This document shows positions 26,891 to 35,896 of a stretch of 64,000 nucleotides of DNA, piece after piece. This DNA comes from Nostoc commune NIES-4072 (GTDB taxonomy: Bacteria > Cyanobacteriota > Cyanobacteriia > Cyanobacteriales > Nostocaceae): NCBI RefSeq assembly GCF_003113895.1, contig NZ_BDUD01000001.1, positions 2,145,821 through 2,209,820 of the forward strand. Reading direction: 5' to 3'. Below the pieces are notes generated by a model. That model was not told the DNA's origin. It ran no database searches and worked only from the letters and a program-made list of their open reading frames with translations. Position 1 is the first letter of the stretch, and each line of letters begins with the position of its first letter. The translations under genes were made by a program, and so were the position numbers.

Positions 26891-28096
26891 TCAATTGATG
26901 ACAAAATCAAATAAATTATGGGCCATTTCCAATTTAGAACAAGGTGCGATCGCTACTTGCCGCCCTTGATTATCTAAAAATATGGCTTGATTATTATCGC
27001 TCCCAAAACCACTATCAGGTTGATCGATGGGATTGGCAACAATAGCATCAAGTTTTTTACTCTGTAATTTTTCTAATGCAGGCTTGACAATATCCCCACT
27101 TTGTGCTGCAAAACCAATCAATATCTGATGCGGCTGTTTATGTTGTGCTAATTGGGCGACTATATCCGGTACTGGTTCCAAGGGTAAGGCTTGGGGGAGC
27201 GATCGCTTGGGTAATTTCTCTGTACTATAATCTTTTGGCTTCACATCTGCCACGGCTGCTGACATGACAATTACATCAGCGTTGGGTAAATATTCCAGCA
27301 TGGCGTGCTGCATTTGTTCAGCACTAATAACGGGAATAGCTTGCACTCCTAATGGTACATCCCAATTAGCTGGGCCATGTACTAGGGTGACACTTGCGCC
27401 TCGGTGAAGTGCCGCTTGTGCTAAAGCTAATCCCATTTTACCTGTGGAAGGATTACCAATAAACCTTACTGGGTCAAGATACTCTCGCGTTCCCCCGGCG
27501 CTAATTAACACTCGTTTACCTACCAAATCTCGTTTACCTTGAGTGTGTAACAGCGATTGGATGTGAGCCAAAATTTCTGGAGGTTCTGCTAATCTACCAG
27601 CACCGACGCGATCGCACGCTAATAATCCCGATGCTGTATTCATCCCATGATATCGGCTATCTATCAATAGCTGTTGCCAATTTCGCTGCACTGATAGCTG
27701 TTCCCACATATCTGTATTCATTGCAGGTGCTAAAAGCACGGGACAAGTAGAAGCCAGCACGGTATTTGTGAGTAAATTATCCGCCATACCGTAGGCTAAC
27801 TTTGCTAATGTATTAGCTGTTAAGGGGGCAATTACCATGACATCTGCCCATTCACCCAACTCAATATGCAAAGGACGAGAGTGAGTTGGTTGCCAAAAAT
27901 CATCATCTATGTAGGCGGGATGACGAGATAGGGTGGCTATTGTTAAAGGCGTGATAAATTCTTGCGCCGAATGGGTGAGGATAACTCGAACCTCCACCCC
28001 AGTTTTAAACAGCATCGAAACTAATGCACAGATTTTGTAGGCGGCGATACCGCCACCTACAGCAATTAGAACCTTGTTCAACTTTAGATTAGGCAT
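26891..28096 (-). CDS. coaBC: Phosphopantothenoylcysteine decarboxylase / phosphopantothenate-cysteine ligase
   Basis: A 401-residue bifunctional enzyme of coenzyme A synthesis. The N-terminal flavoprotein half has [13 protein letters not shown], the active-site His in [39 protein letters not shown] and PAMNTDMWE. The C-terminal ligase half has [26 protein letters not shown]-like [26 protein letters not shown] (ligase lysine region) and IGFAAQSGD. The length is normal. It converts 4'-phosphopantothenate and cysteine to 4'-phosphopantetheine in the cytoplasm. The DUF2555 gene lies just upstream on the same strand. Confidence 0.95.
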   Translation of the reverse strand: MPNLKLNKVLIAVGGGIAAYKICALVSMLFKTGVEVRVILTHSAQEFITPLTIATLSRHPAYIDDDFWQPTHSRPLHIELGEWADVMVIAPLTANTLAKLAYGMADNLLTNTVLASTCPVLLAPAMNTDMWEQLSVQRNWQQLLIDSRYHGMNTASGLLACDRVGAGRLAEPPEILAHIQSLLHTQGKRDLVGKRVLISAGGTREYLDPVRFIGNPSTGKMGLALAQAALHRGASVTLVHGPANWDVPLGVQAIPVISAEQMQHAMLEYLPNADVIVMSAAVADVKPKDYSTEKLPKRSLPQALPLEPVPDIVAQLAQHKQPHQILIGFAAQSGDIVKPALEKLQSKKLDAIVANPIDQPDSGFGSDNNQAIFLDNQGRQVAIAPCSKLEMAHNLFDFVIN

Positions 28097-28169
28097 GGTA
28101 AAAAGTTAGGAGTAAGTAGTTACAAAAATTAGTACTAAATAGTTAGCACTCCTAACTCCTAACTCTCAA

Positions 28170-28382
28170 CTACGCTTCATCGTAAGGTTCCAAGTCTAAG
28201 AGGTAGATATAGGGTTCAACTAACTCTGGACGCTGAAATGCGATCGCTCGCAATAAATGCCAATCATTTAAACCCTCAAAAGCATTACTATAATTATCTA
28301 GCTCCAGACGTGTAGCCAGTTCTTCTACTTCTGCCACAGTCATGGCAGCAATTTCTTTCCTGGAAATGCTTAGAGTTGTCAT
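28170..28382 (-). CDS. DUF2555 family protein
   Basis: A 70-residue acidic protein starting MTTLSISRKEIAAMTVAEVE, set by GGGAGGGG eight bases before the ATG at 28382. It has the pattern of DUF2555: EVEELATRLELDNYSNAFEG, then LNDWHLLRAIAFQRPELVEPYIYLLDLE. It is found in nearly all cyanobacteria and has no known function. It lies 73 bases before coaBC, with which it is probably cotranscribed; the gap carries a short near-palindrome (GTTAGGAGTAAG ... CTAACTCCTAACTC). Confidence 0.8.
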   Translation of the reverse strand: MTTLSISRKEIAAMTVAEVEELATRLELDNYSNAFEGLNDWHLLRAIAFQRPELVEPYIYLLDLEPYDEA

Positions 28383-28537
28383 AATGCTTGCCCCTCCCTT
28401 ATGCAGCACTCGCCTTCAGCATGGGTTAAGTTGCGCTCTTTCGCAGCCACCCAATATATATTACTCATTAGAAGTCATTATTTTCGTGAAAATTGTCAGA
28501 ATTTGTACCAGAATTTATAAAAAATTCGTAATCCTGA

Positions 28538-29155
28538 CTAAGCAATTGTATTTACAACGAAATTTCGTAGCACCTCTAACGTTTGTGAATTTATTTCATG
28601 CCCCATATCAAATTCGTGGTATTCTACCGCCACCTTTAGAGACTTGAGGGTTTCTCGTGCCTTTACAGCAGCTTGTAGGGGCACAACTTCATCATATCTC
28701 CCGTGGCTGATTAAAGTCGGCGGAATCCCTTTTTGATCTGCGGTTACTGCATCAGGATGTAAATACCCACTCATGACAGCTAAACCTGCTAGGGGCAATT
28801 TTGAGCCGACATCTAAAGTCATTGCCCCGCCTTGAGAAAATCCACTTAAAATGGTACGTGATAAAGGTACGCCAGTGGTACTTTCTAAAGATTGCAAAAA
28901 ATCTATTAGCAGTTGCCGACTTTCTGCTAATCCTTGATACATATTCTCCACCCGCAGGTCATACCATGCCTTCCCTACTGGAGAATAGGGATAAGGATAA
29001 GGTGCGTTGGGTAATACAAATTGGTAATTGGGTAAGTTGAGCAAGGGTAACAAAGATGCTACATCCTCAGCATTAGCACCCCAACCATGCAAAGTGACAA
29101 TTAAGCCTGCGGGGGGTTGAGAATCTCTCTTAACGGTGATAGCTTGTAAAGACAG
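28538..29155 (-). CDS. Phospholipase/carboxylesterase (YpfH-like) alpha/beta hydrolase
   Basis: A serine esterase of the phospholipase/carboxylesterase family. LHGWGANAEDVASLLPLL is the oxyanion region, ILSGFSQGGAMTLDVG holds the nucleophile Ser (GFSQG), ISHGRYDEVVPL the Asp and MGHEIN the His. The first plausible coded start with the ordinary alternatives is TTG at 29092, inside the motif LHGWG. Similarity clearly begins earlier: LSLQAITVKRDSQPPAGLIVT is in frame ahead of it. The only site with AGGAG at the right distance (7 bases) is a CTG at 29155, which I use here; no ATG or GTG is available. A small-ester substrate is likely, but the natural one is unknown. Confidence 0.8.
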   Translation of the reverse strand: MSLQAITVKRDSQPPAGLIVTLHGWGANAEDVASLLPLLNLPNYQFVLPNAPYPYPYSPVGKAWYDLRVENMYQGLAESRQLLIDFLQSLESTTGVPLSRTILSGFSQGGAMTLDVGSKLPLAGLAVMSGYLHPDAVTADQKGIPPTLISHGRYDEVVPLQAAVKARETLKSLKVAVEYHEFDMGHEINSQTLEVLRNFVVNTIA

Positions 29156-29434
29156 AGGTTTACTCCTAAAATTCTCTTTTTGTACATAGATCCTATCTCT
29201 TCAAGTGGACTTAGTATTTAGCGGCATTTGTTGCTTGCCTAAAGAATGCCTACATCGTCGGTTTTGGGGAAAGGAGTAACAATATTGTTTACAAACTCCT
29301 CTGGGAAAGAACTCCACGCGCGATCGCTGGCTATAATTGCATTGATAAATCGGATGCGAGTTGCTATTTGAGACACCTCGCAATCCGATCATTTCCTCTT
29401 TTCTCTGCTTAGAGTGATAGAGCGCTAATCACAA

Positions 29435-32134
29435 TTAAACAATCACAAAATTGTCTTTCGTTAGTGCCAACCCACTCGAAAGTTGTCCAAATTGTACCTG
29501 AGTAAAGGCACTTGCACTGCCATCTTGGTCAAAGAACAATGCACCAGTAACATCATTGTAAATAAATCGCTGTGTGCTAGTGGTTGCAGATGCTCCGACG
29601 CTAAACTGACTTGTCTGAAGTGAACCTAGTGATAAGCCGCCACCAAAACCAGCAGCAGATACTTGAATGAGTTCATTAGTCGCGTTGAAGTCATAAATTT
29701 GATCAACGCCCTCATTAAAACTATTAAAAGCAAAGGTATCAGTACCAGATCCTCCAATTAGGCTATCATTACCGTTGCCACCTATGAGGGTATCATTGCC
29801 ACCATAACCCCCGGAAAGGGTATCATTTCCATTGCCCCCCACAATGAAGTCATCGTACTGCGTACCTATAATATCTAATCGTTCGATATTCTTGTAGCTA
29901 ACCTGATGAATGCCAGCCGTAATTGAGCCAGTGTTAGTAGTAGCATTGAATGTCGAAGTGATTCCCTTGCCCTCGGAATCACCGCTATCATGGACGATCA
30001 ATAAATCGTCACCTGCGCCTCCATCTATTGTGTCATTGCCAATAATAACCTCAATGATAGAAGTTTCACGGTATCCGACATCGTAAGAATAGTTTCCTGT
30101 TATCGTATCGTTGCCATTGCTCCCCACAATATTGTCATTGTAGTTTGTACCTGCGATCTGTAATCGTTCGATATTCTTATAGCTAACCTGATTTCTGCCT
30201 GCCGTAATTAAGCCAGTATTAGTGCTAGCATCAAAAGTTGAAATGATTCCCTCGCCATAATTGGGGGTATAAGACAATAAATCATCACCTGTGCCCCCAT
30301 CTATCGTATCATTTCCACTGCTGCCCGCATTGAGCGTATCATTGCCATTACTCCCCACAATCAAGTCATCGTACTGTGTACCTGTGATATCTAATCGCTC
30401 GATATTTTTGTAGCTAACCCCACTCGCGCCCGCCGTAATTGAGCCAGTATTAGTAGTAGCATTGAATGTCGAAGTAATTCCCTCGCTAGCATAGCTAAAA
30501 AACCTCAACAAATCGTCACCTGTTCCCCCATCTACCGTATCATTTCCACTCTTGCCCGGATCGAGCGTATCATTCCCGTCGCTCCCCACAATTAAGTCAT
30601 CGGCGAATCCACCTGTGATATTTAATTGTTCAATATTTTTATAACTAACCCGATTCGTGCCCGCCGTAATTAAGCCAGTATTAGTGGTAGCATCGAAACT
30701 TGAAGTGATTGCCTCGCTACTATTGGCGGTATAAGACAACAAATCGTCACCTTTGCCCCCATCTATCGTATCATTGCCACTATAGCCCGGGTCGAGCGTA
30801 TCGTTACCGTTGCTTCCCACAATCAAGTCATCGTACTGTGTACCTACGATATTTAATCGGTCTATATTTTTGTAGCTAACCAGTGTCGTGCCTAGCGTAA
30901 TTGAGCCAATATTAGTAGTAGGATTAAAAGTTGAAGTGATTCCCTCCCTAGCATAATAGTAGGAAATGTCATTGGTGTTATAGGACAACAAATCGTCACC
31001 TTCACCTCCATCGATCGTATCATTGCTGCTATTGCCACTGTAATCGTAGAAGAAAGTATCGTTGCCGTCATCACCATTGAGCAGGTTATTGCCTTTTGAA
31101 AAGTTAACAATCAAGTAATCGTCACCAGCGCCACCGTTGAGGGTGTTATTACCAGATGAGTAATTGTTGTTCCCACTGCGGCTTTCGTAGCCTGAAGCAG
31201 AGAGAGTATCGTTGCCATCATCCCCAGAGAGCAGCTGATTGCCTCCGACAAAAAAATCAAGATTTGAAGAACCAACATCCAGGCGATCGTTACCACTACC
31301 ACCAAGAAGGGTATCATTGTCCGTACCACCAAGAAGGTTGTCATTGCCCGCATCACCCGACAACAGGTCATCCCCTTCACCACCGTTGAGGGCATCATTC
31401 CCTTCACCACCGTTGAGGGAGTCATCCCCTTCACCACCGTTGAGGGCATCATTCCCTTCACCACCAATGAGAGTATCATTGCCCGTACCACCGCGCAGCA
31501 GGTCGTTACCACTCAAGGCATCAATTTTGTCATTACCCGCCTGACCATTCACCACATCATTTGAGTTGTCGAAACCTGTAATGTTGTTGTCAAGGTCATT
31601 AAGGAATGTCACTGTGTTCTTATTGAACAGGTTAGTTTGAGTAGAGTTGGCATTAAACACATCAAAACTGTCGGTGATGCTGGTTTGTCCATTAAACAGG
31701 ATATTGCCAATAGCAGGATGTGAAGAAATTGCTGGCAGATTATCCAGGTTTTCTAATTGGAAGTTTTGAAGGATGACTTTTGAAAAAGCCTGCCCTTCAA
31801 AGGTGATTTCCAGATTGCTGCCGTTTTGAGTAAGCAGCAGATATTGAGGAGTAAAATAATAGCCTTGGAATTGGATGGTATCCACTTCGGCAATGACTTC
31901 TGCTGAGGGAGTTATACCCTTACCTACGCCACCGAAATCAGTAATAGTATCGGTGTTGCTATTAGAGTAATAGTTTAAGTTGTAGACAAATTTATCGTTG
32001 CCACCGCCACCAGTTAGACTATCGTTGTCCTGATCAACAAATGAGTCGTTACCATTACCATTACCATCAATCGTATCTGCGCTGTTAGTGCCCACTAGGG
32101 TATCATTCCCTGCGATTCCAATGATATTTGCCAT
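29435..32134 (-). CDS. Large repeat-rich RTX calcium-binding protein
   Basis: An 899-residue protein starting MANIIGIAGNDTLVGTNSAD after AGGTAGGA. An RTX block (residues 1-55), a non-repeat part, then a long array of nonapeptides (about 205-300, GGEGNDALNGGEGDDSL) follow. From about 375 to 800 five related units of about 77 residues each hold VSYKNI(E/D)RL, a DDLIVGSNGNDTL motif and ITSTFNATTNTGSITAG. The C-terminus (DTFAFNSFNEGVDQIYDFNA ... FFDQDGSASAFTQVQFGQL) is the usual closing domain of such proteins and probably carries the type I secretion signal. No N-terminal signal is seen. An adhesive or sheath role is only a guess. Confidence 0.87.
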   Translation of the reverse strand: MANIIGIAGNDTLVGTNSADTIDGNGNGNDSFVDQDNDSLTGGGGNDKFVYNLNYYSNSNTDTITDFGGVGKGITPSAEVIAEVDTIQFQGYYFTPQYLLLTQNGSNLEITFEGQAFSKVILQNFQLENLDNLPAISSHPAIGNILFNGQTSITDSFDVFNANSTQTNLFNKNTVTFLNDLDNNITGFDNSNDVVNGQAGNDKIDALSGNDLLRGGTGNDTLIGGEGNDALNGGEGDDSLNGGEGNDALNGGEGDDLLSGDAGNDNLLGGTDNDTLLGGSGNDRLDVGSSNLDFFVGGNQLLSGDDGNDTLSASGYESRSGNNNYSSGNNTLNGGAGDDYLIVNFSKGNNLLNGDDGNDTFFYDYSGNSSNDTIDGGEGDDLLSYNTNDISYYYAREGITSTFNPTTNIGSITLGTTLVSYKNIDRLNIVGTQYDDLIVGSNGNDTLDPGYSGNDTIDGGKGDDLLSYTANSSEAITSSFDATTNTGLITAGTNRVSYKNIEQLNITGGFADDLIVGSDGNDTLDPGKSGNDTVDGGTGDDLLRFFSYASEGITSTFNATTNTGSITAGASGVSYKNIERLDITGTQYDDLIVGSNGNDTLNAGSSGNDTIDGGTGDDLLSYTPNYGEGIISTFDASTNTGLITAGRNQVSYKNIERLQIAGTNYNDNIVGSNGNDTITGNYSYDVGYRETSIIEVIIGNDTIDGGAGDDLLIVHDSGDSEGKGITSTFNATTNTGSITAGIHQVSYKNIERLDIIGTQYDDFIVGGNGNDTLSGGYGGNDTLIGGNGNDSLIGGSGTDTFAFNSFNEGVDQIYDFNATNELIQVSAAGFGGGLSLGSLQTSQFSVGASATTSTQRFIYNDVTGALFFDQDGSASAFTQVQFGQLSSGLALTKDNFVIV
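29820..31010. repeat. Five-fold internal repeat of the RTX gene
   Basis: Five units of roughly 230-280 bp, each with a GTTAGCTACAAGAATATTGA-like core and a conserved stretch GATGATTTGATTGTGGG, encode the VSYKNI/DDLIVG repeats. The units differ by many silent changes, so the array is not brand new, but the core words are nearly the same. Confidence 0.7.
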
Positions 32135-32971
32135 AATTTTTTCCTACCTGAATCGATTTTTCGAGTAAATTAAGTGCAGTTAACGCTGTTTGAACGCCCA
32201 AAAATTCGCCAAATATTGACGTTTCGACATTCTTTCATGTCATCCTTGAGGGTTACGAATTTTTCTTTGAAGATTGCCCCTTTAACTTGTTTTTAGGTAG
32301 CACTTATCAAACTATCTGGTATTATCTAAGTCTTAAACATTAGACACTATATAAATTAATGAGCGTGTGGATTCACAAAAACAATTAGCTTTAGGAGTAT
32401 TTTAATCATCCTTCATCAGTAGCGTGGGCTAGTAAAAACCGTAGCCACTGTTGAAATAGAGTAAAAAATCAAGCTTGAATGTCTAAAAACCACAGTCCAT
32501 AATTTAGTTGGTTTGTCAATGCATAAGTCTTATTAGTAGCCCTTTCAAGGTGAATAACAATTTTAGACTAGAAATTCCTCTTTAAGCTCTTTATTCTGTG
32601 TTCTCTGCGCCTCTGTGGTTAGAAAAATTACTTTTAAACCGCAGAGCCACAAAGAAGCCAGTGCGCCCTTGTGGTACTTCTACGGGGAAGCATTTTTGTG
32701 AGATTGCCAAGGCTTCGTTCGCGCAAGCGTGTAGCTGGAAATACATCCCGCACCATTGGGTAAAAGATGCTTAATTTTAGTTTAGGCGATCGCAAATATT
32801 AAAGACTAAGCCTACTTAGTCCTTATTTTCAGCATTTTCGACAGTGCTGATGGGGGATGTAAGCATATAAATTACACGAGTCAATATTATTCCTCATGGT
32901 CTTGAAGTGAACCAAGGCTTATGCAAAACTTGAGATCCTTCGCTTCTAGCCTACTTTTAAGGAATTGATCA
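32135..32971. other. Intergenic region
   Basis: No gene is seen between the divergent RTX and purH genes. Near 32600-32660 there is GTGTTCTCTGCGCCTCTGTGG with an inverted partner (CCGCAGAGCCACAAAG), the worn inside of a common dispersed repeat related to the inner part of 60392-60535. Around 32710-32735 lies GCTTCGTTCGCGCAAGCG, a small stem. Confidence 0.45.
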
Positions 32972-34492
32972 ATGGCGCGTCTAGCCCTGCTGAGTGTATC
33001 TAACAAAACTGGTTTAATTGACCTCGCCCGTAGCTTGGTTGAAGAATTCGACTTTGATTTAATCAGCAGTGGGGGAACAGCCCAAGCACTCAAAGATGCG
33101 GGACTCCCTGTTACCAAAGTTGCAGATTATACAGGTTCACCAGAGATTTTAGGTGGTCGAGTCAAAACGCTACATCCCCGAATTCATGGCGGGATTTTGG
33201 CGCGGCGAGATGTTCCCCAAGATATTACAGATTTAGAAAATAACCAAATTCGCCCGATTGATTTAGTGGTAGTGAATCTATATCCTTTTGAGGAAACGAT
33301 CGCTAAACCAGGGGTAACATTATTAGAAGCTGTTGAACAAATAGATATCGGTGGCCCGGCTATGTTAAGGGCATCATCGAAAAACTTCGCTCATTTGGCT
33401 GTATTATGCGATCCAGCACAGTATGACGAGTATTTACAGGAATTGCGCCAAAATAACGGCGAAGCATCTCTAGAGTTTCGGCAAAAGGCGGCATTAAAAG
33501 GATTTTCGCACACTGCTAGTTACGATCAAGCGATCGCATCTTACCTCTCAGAAGCACAGCAATATACCCTTAGCGGCACACAATTACAATCTCTGCGTTA
33601 CGGTGAGAATCCCCATCAACCCGCCACCTGGTATCAAACTGGTACTACTCCAACAGGATGGACAGCTGCGACAAAACTGCAAGGCAAAGAACTTAGTTAC
33701 AATAACTTAGTTGATTTAGAAGCTGCACGCCGAATCATTGCTGAATTCACTGATACTCCAGCCGCAACGATTATTAAACATACAAATCCCTGTGGTACAG
33801 CATTGGGAAGCAGCATTTCAGAAGCGTATCAAAAAGCTTTCAATGCTGATTCTACTTCTGCCTTTGGTGGAATTGTCGCACTCAACCGTCCGATTGATGC
33901 GGCTACAGCTAGCGAGTTAACTAAAACATTTTTAGAATGTGTGGTTGCACCAAGTTGTGATGCAGAAGCTCAAAAAATCCTGGCTAAGAAATCCAACGTG
34001 CGGGTTTTGACTCTAGATGATTTGAGCAGTGGCCCTAAGGATACAGTGAAAGCGATCGCAGGTGGTTTTCTTGTCCAAGCTAGCGATGATATAATTGCTG
34101 ACACCAATCAATGGCAAATAGTTACCGAACGTCAACCTACCGACAGCGAATTAGCCGAATTACTGTTTGCGTGGAAAGTTTGCAAGCATGTGAAATCTAA
34201 TGCCATTGTTGTGACAAGCGATCGCACTACACTAGGAGTAGGTGCTGGTCAAATGAATCGCGTCGGCTCAGTGAAAATTGCCCTAGAACAAGCTGGAGAA
34301 AAATCCATTGGTGCAATTCTTGCCAGCGATGGATTCTTCCCCTTCGATGATTCTGTGAAAACAGCCGCAGCAGCAGGAATTACAGCCATTGTCCAACCAG
34401 GGGGAAGTGTACGCGATAAAGATTCTATCAAAGCTGCTAACGAACTGGGTTTGGTGATGGTATTAACTGGTGTACGTCACTTTTTACACTAA
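32972..34492 (+). CDS. purH: AICAR formyltransferase / IMP cyclohydrolase
   Basis: A 506-residue bifunctional enzyme for the last two steps of purine synthesis. The IMP cyclohydrolase half (residues 1-195) has ARLALLSVSNKTGLIDLARS, SGGTAQALKDAG, PEILGGRVKTLHPRIHGGIL and DLVVVNLYPFEET. The formyltransferase half has LRYGENPHQPATWY, LSYNNLVDLEAA, IKHTNPCGTALG, AFGGIVALN, KSNAIVVT and the end GVRHFLH. The catalytic Lys-His pair is in IKHTNPCG. The length is normal. The start follows AAGGA. The small RNA array lies directly behind it on the same strand. Confidence 0.96.
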   Translation: MARLALLSVSNKTGLIDLARSLVEEFDFDLISSGGTAQALKDAGLPVTKVADYTGSPEILGGRVKTLHPRIHGGILARRDVPQDITDLENNQIRPIDLVVVNLYPFEETIAKPGVTLLEAVEQIDIGGPAMLRASSKNFAHLAVLCDPAQYDEYLQELRQNNGEASLEFRQKAALKGFSHTASYDQAIASYLSEAQQYTLSGTQLQSLRYGENPHQPATWYQTGTTPTGWTAATKLQGKELSYNNLVDLEAARRIIAEFTDTPAATIIKHTNPCGTALGSSISEAYQKAFNADSTSAFGGIVALNRPIDAATASELTKTFLECVVAPSCDAEAQKILAKKSNVRVLTLDDLSSGPKDTVKAIAGGFLVQASDDIIADTNQWQIVTERQPTDSELAELLFAWKVCKHVKSNAIVVTSDRTTLGVGAGQMNRVGSVKIALEQAGEKSIGAILASDGFFPFDDSVKTAAAAGITAIVQPGGSVRDKDSIKAANELGLVMVLTGVRHFLH

Positions 34493-34576
34493 ATCAGTCT
34501 CCGCAATATGTCCACTTTATAAAGTGTCACATAATATGCTTGCTTTCTGATTGAATTAATGATATGTTTTAGTCGT

Positions 34577-34648
34577 GTGTGAGGAGCAAGTTAAAAGTAA
34601 AAAGCGCCTGGGGTGGAAACACGGCAACACTCCCAAGCGCTTTTTAAT
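34577..34648 (+). ncRNA. NsiR1-like small RNA, unit 1
   Basis: The unit starts GTGTGAGGAGCAAGTT and carries the hairpin AAAAAGCGC-C-TGGG ... CCC-A-AGCGCTTTTT with the loop GTGGAAACACGGCAACA, ending in a T run like a terminator. A -10-like TGATAT lies at 34560-34565. One mismatch occurs in the stem. Units 2 and 3 have the same plan. I recall NsiR1 of Nostoc sp. PCC 7120 being made from tandem direct repeats in heterocysts; identity here is by plan, not by alignment. Confidence 0.65.
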
Positions 34649-34711
34649 TTGTCAAAAAATTTCACTCAATATACTTGCCATTTGATAGAAGTAGTGATAA
34701 TGTTTATTTGT

Positions 34712-34784
34712 GTGTGAGGAGCAAGTTGAGAATAAAAAATGCCTGGGGTGGAAACACGGAAACACTCCCAGGCATTTTTTAATT
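34712..34784 (+). ncRNA. NsiR1-like small RNA, unit 2
   Basis: GTGTGAGGAGCAAGTTGAGA starts the unit. The stem is AAAAAATGCCTGGG with the perfect partner CCCAGGCATTTTTT, so ATGC/GCAT replaces GCGC/GCGC of unit 1: paired changes that keep the hairpin. The loop is GTGGAAACACGGAAACA. A -10-like GATAAT lies at 34696-34701, and the -35 side TCACTCAATATACTTGCC is shared with unit 3. Confidence 0.68.
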
Positions 34785-34880
34785 TATATATAAAAATAGA
34801 AAAATTGGATTGTAGGTGCAGTTTTGAAAGTGTCACTCAATATACTCGCCTTTTGATTGAAGCAGTGATACTATCTAATT

Positions 34881-34953
34881 GTGTGAGGAGCAAGTTAAAA
34901 ATAAAAAGCGTTTGGGGTGGAAACACGGCAACACTCCCAGACGCTTTTTAATT
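34881..34953 (+). ncRNA. NsiR1-like small RNA, unit 3
   Basis: GTGTGAGGAGCAAGTTAAAA starts the unit. The stem AAAAAGCGTTTGGG pairs with CCCAGACGCTTTTT through one G-U pair, a third form of the same stem. The loop is GTGGAAACACGGCAACA. A -10-like GATACT lies at 34867-34872. The spacing from unit 2 is 169 bases, against 135 between units 1 and 2. Confidence 0.68.
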
Positions 34954-35088
34954 GGTATGCAGAAAAAAACCTTTGCAGATTCGCCAGAATTATTGAGATA
35001 ATTACCTACAGTCTAAAATCCAGTAAATCTTACCCACAATCATAAATCTAGGTGCAAATCAATCGGCTGACTCAACAAATCTCAAGAT

Positions 35089-35817
35089 TTAGGGCTGATG
35101 CGCTAAAATTGCTTCCCACTCAGATTGCGAGAGTGGTTTCAACTCTATTTGCATATCAAAACAATTACTAGCTGCGGCAACTAAAGCTGCAATAATCTTT
35201 TCTACATTCAGATTTTGGGGCAGTTGTAAAGTCGTAAAAGATTCTACACCAAATACTTTATGGAACAGTTCAGCATCGGGTTGCAAACGGATGGAACCAT
35301 GTTGCAGAATTACCGCACCACGCCGCAGTTGAGCGCTACCAATGAGTTTGGTACTATCTGGCAAAACTAAATCTGCACTGGTAGCAGTACCAAAACAGTT
35401 AGGGTTGTGGATGTAACCTCGCCCTTCTGTACCGTAATGTAATTCTACGCCGAGCGATCGCCACCCTTGAATCAAAAACTCACAAATTTTTTCGTACACC
35501 TGGAGGCGACTACCCGTAAGTCCAGATGTGACCACAGCGTAAGTTAAATCACCTTGGTGTAACACTGCTCGTCCACCGGTGGGACGCCGCACTAAATCCA
35601 GTTTTTGCCCTTGCCAAGTTAAATGTTGCCAATATTCAGGATATTGGCGTTGATGATAGCCGAGAGAAATGGCAGGTGGCGACCAGGTATAAAAGCGCAG
35701 AGTTGACGGGTGCTTTCCCGAATAGTGCTGTTCTAGCAACCATCGGTCAATCGCCATCTGCACATTGCCGTCTGCCTCTAGCAAAGGAATTAGTCGCCAA
35801 ACCTGATTAGTATGCAT
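35089..35817 (-). CDS. Lipoate-protein ligase A / octanoyltransferase family protein
   Basis: A 242-residue protein of the biotin/lipoate ligase fold. RRPTGGRAVLHQGDLTYAVV is the ligand-binding loop, NCFGTATSADLVL the middle motif and KLIGSAQLRRGAVILQHGSI carries the lysine. MAIDRWLLEQ at the start and WSPPAISLGYHQ also match. The enzyme either attaches lipoate to 2-oxoacid dehydrogenases and GcvH or moves octanoate (LipM type). The Cys in PNCFG lies where LipM-type enzymes have their catalytic Cys, so octanoyl transfer is possible. Motifs alone do not settle it. Confidence 0.82.
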   Translation of the reverse strand: MHTNQVWRLIPLLEADGNVQMAIDRWLLEQHYSGKHPSTLRFYTWSPPAISLGYHQRQYPEYWQHLTWQGQKLDLVRRPTGGRAVLHQGDLTYAVVTSGLTGSRLQVYEKICEFLIQGWRSLGVELHYGTEGRGYIHNPNCFGTATSADLVLPDSTKLIGSAQLRRGAVILQHGSIRLQPDAELFHKVFGVESFTTLQLPQNLNVEKIIAALVAAASNCFDMQIELKPLSQSEWEAILAHQP

Positions 35818-35896
35818 CCGATGCTGTAGTTGTCCAATCTAAAATCCAAGTTGCGCTGAAAGCATACCAAAGGTGCGACCTAAAATCCAAAATTCC

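Larger units (their letters stand above)
34493..35088. repeat. Tandem array of three repeat units with promoters and small RNA hairpins
   Basis: Each unit has an upstream block (TCACNNAATATNCTTGCC, then TTGAT or CTGATT and a -10-like GATANT), a start GTGTGAGGAG, and a hairpin with T run. No protein frame is shared. The array sits between purH and the convergent lipoate-ligase family gene; beyond 34955 no more units are visible. Confidence 0.75.

Noticed and set aside
31156..31544. Open frames on both strands within the large RTX gene
   Set aside because: Periodic repeats leave all frames open. The 899-residue reading is the only one with RTX motifs and a start site.
34739..34951. 70-codon frame across the RNA array
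   Set aside because: It runs through two RNA units and the promoters between them; the covarying stems show this is RNA, not protein.
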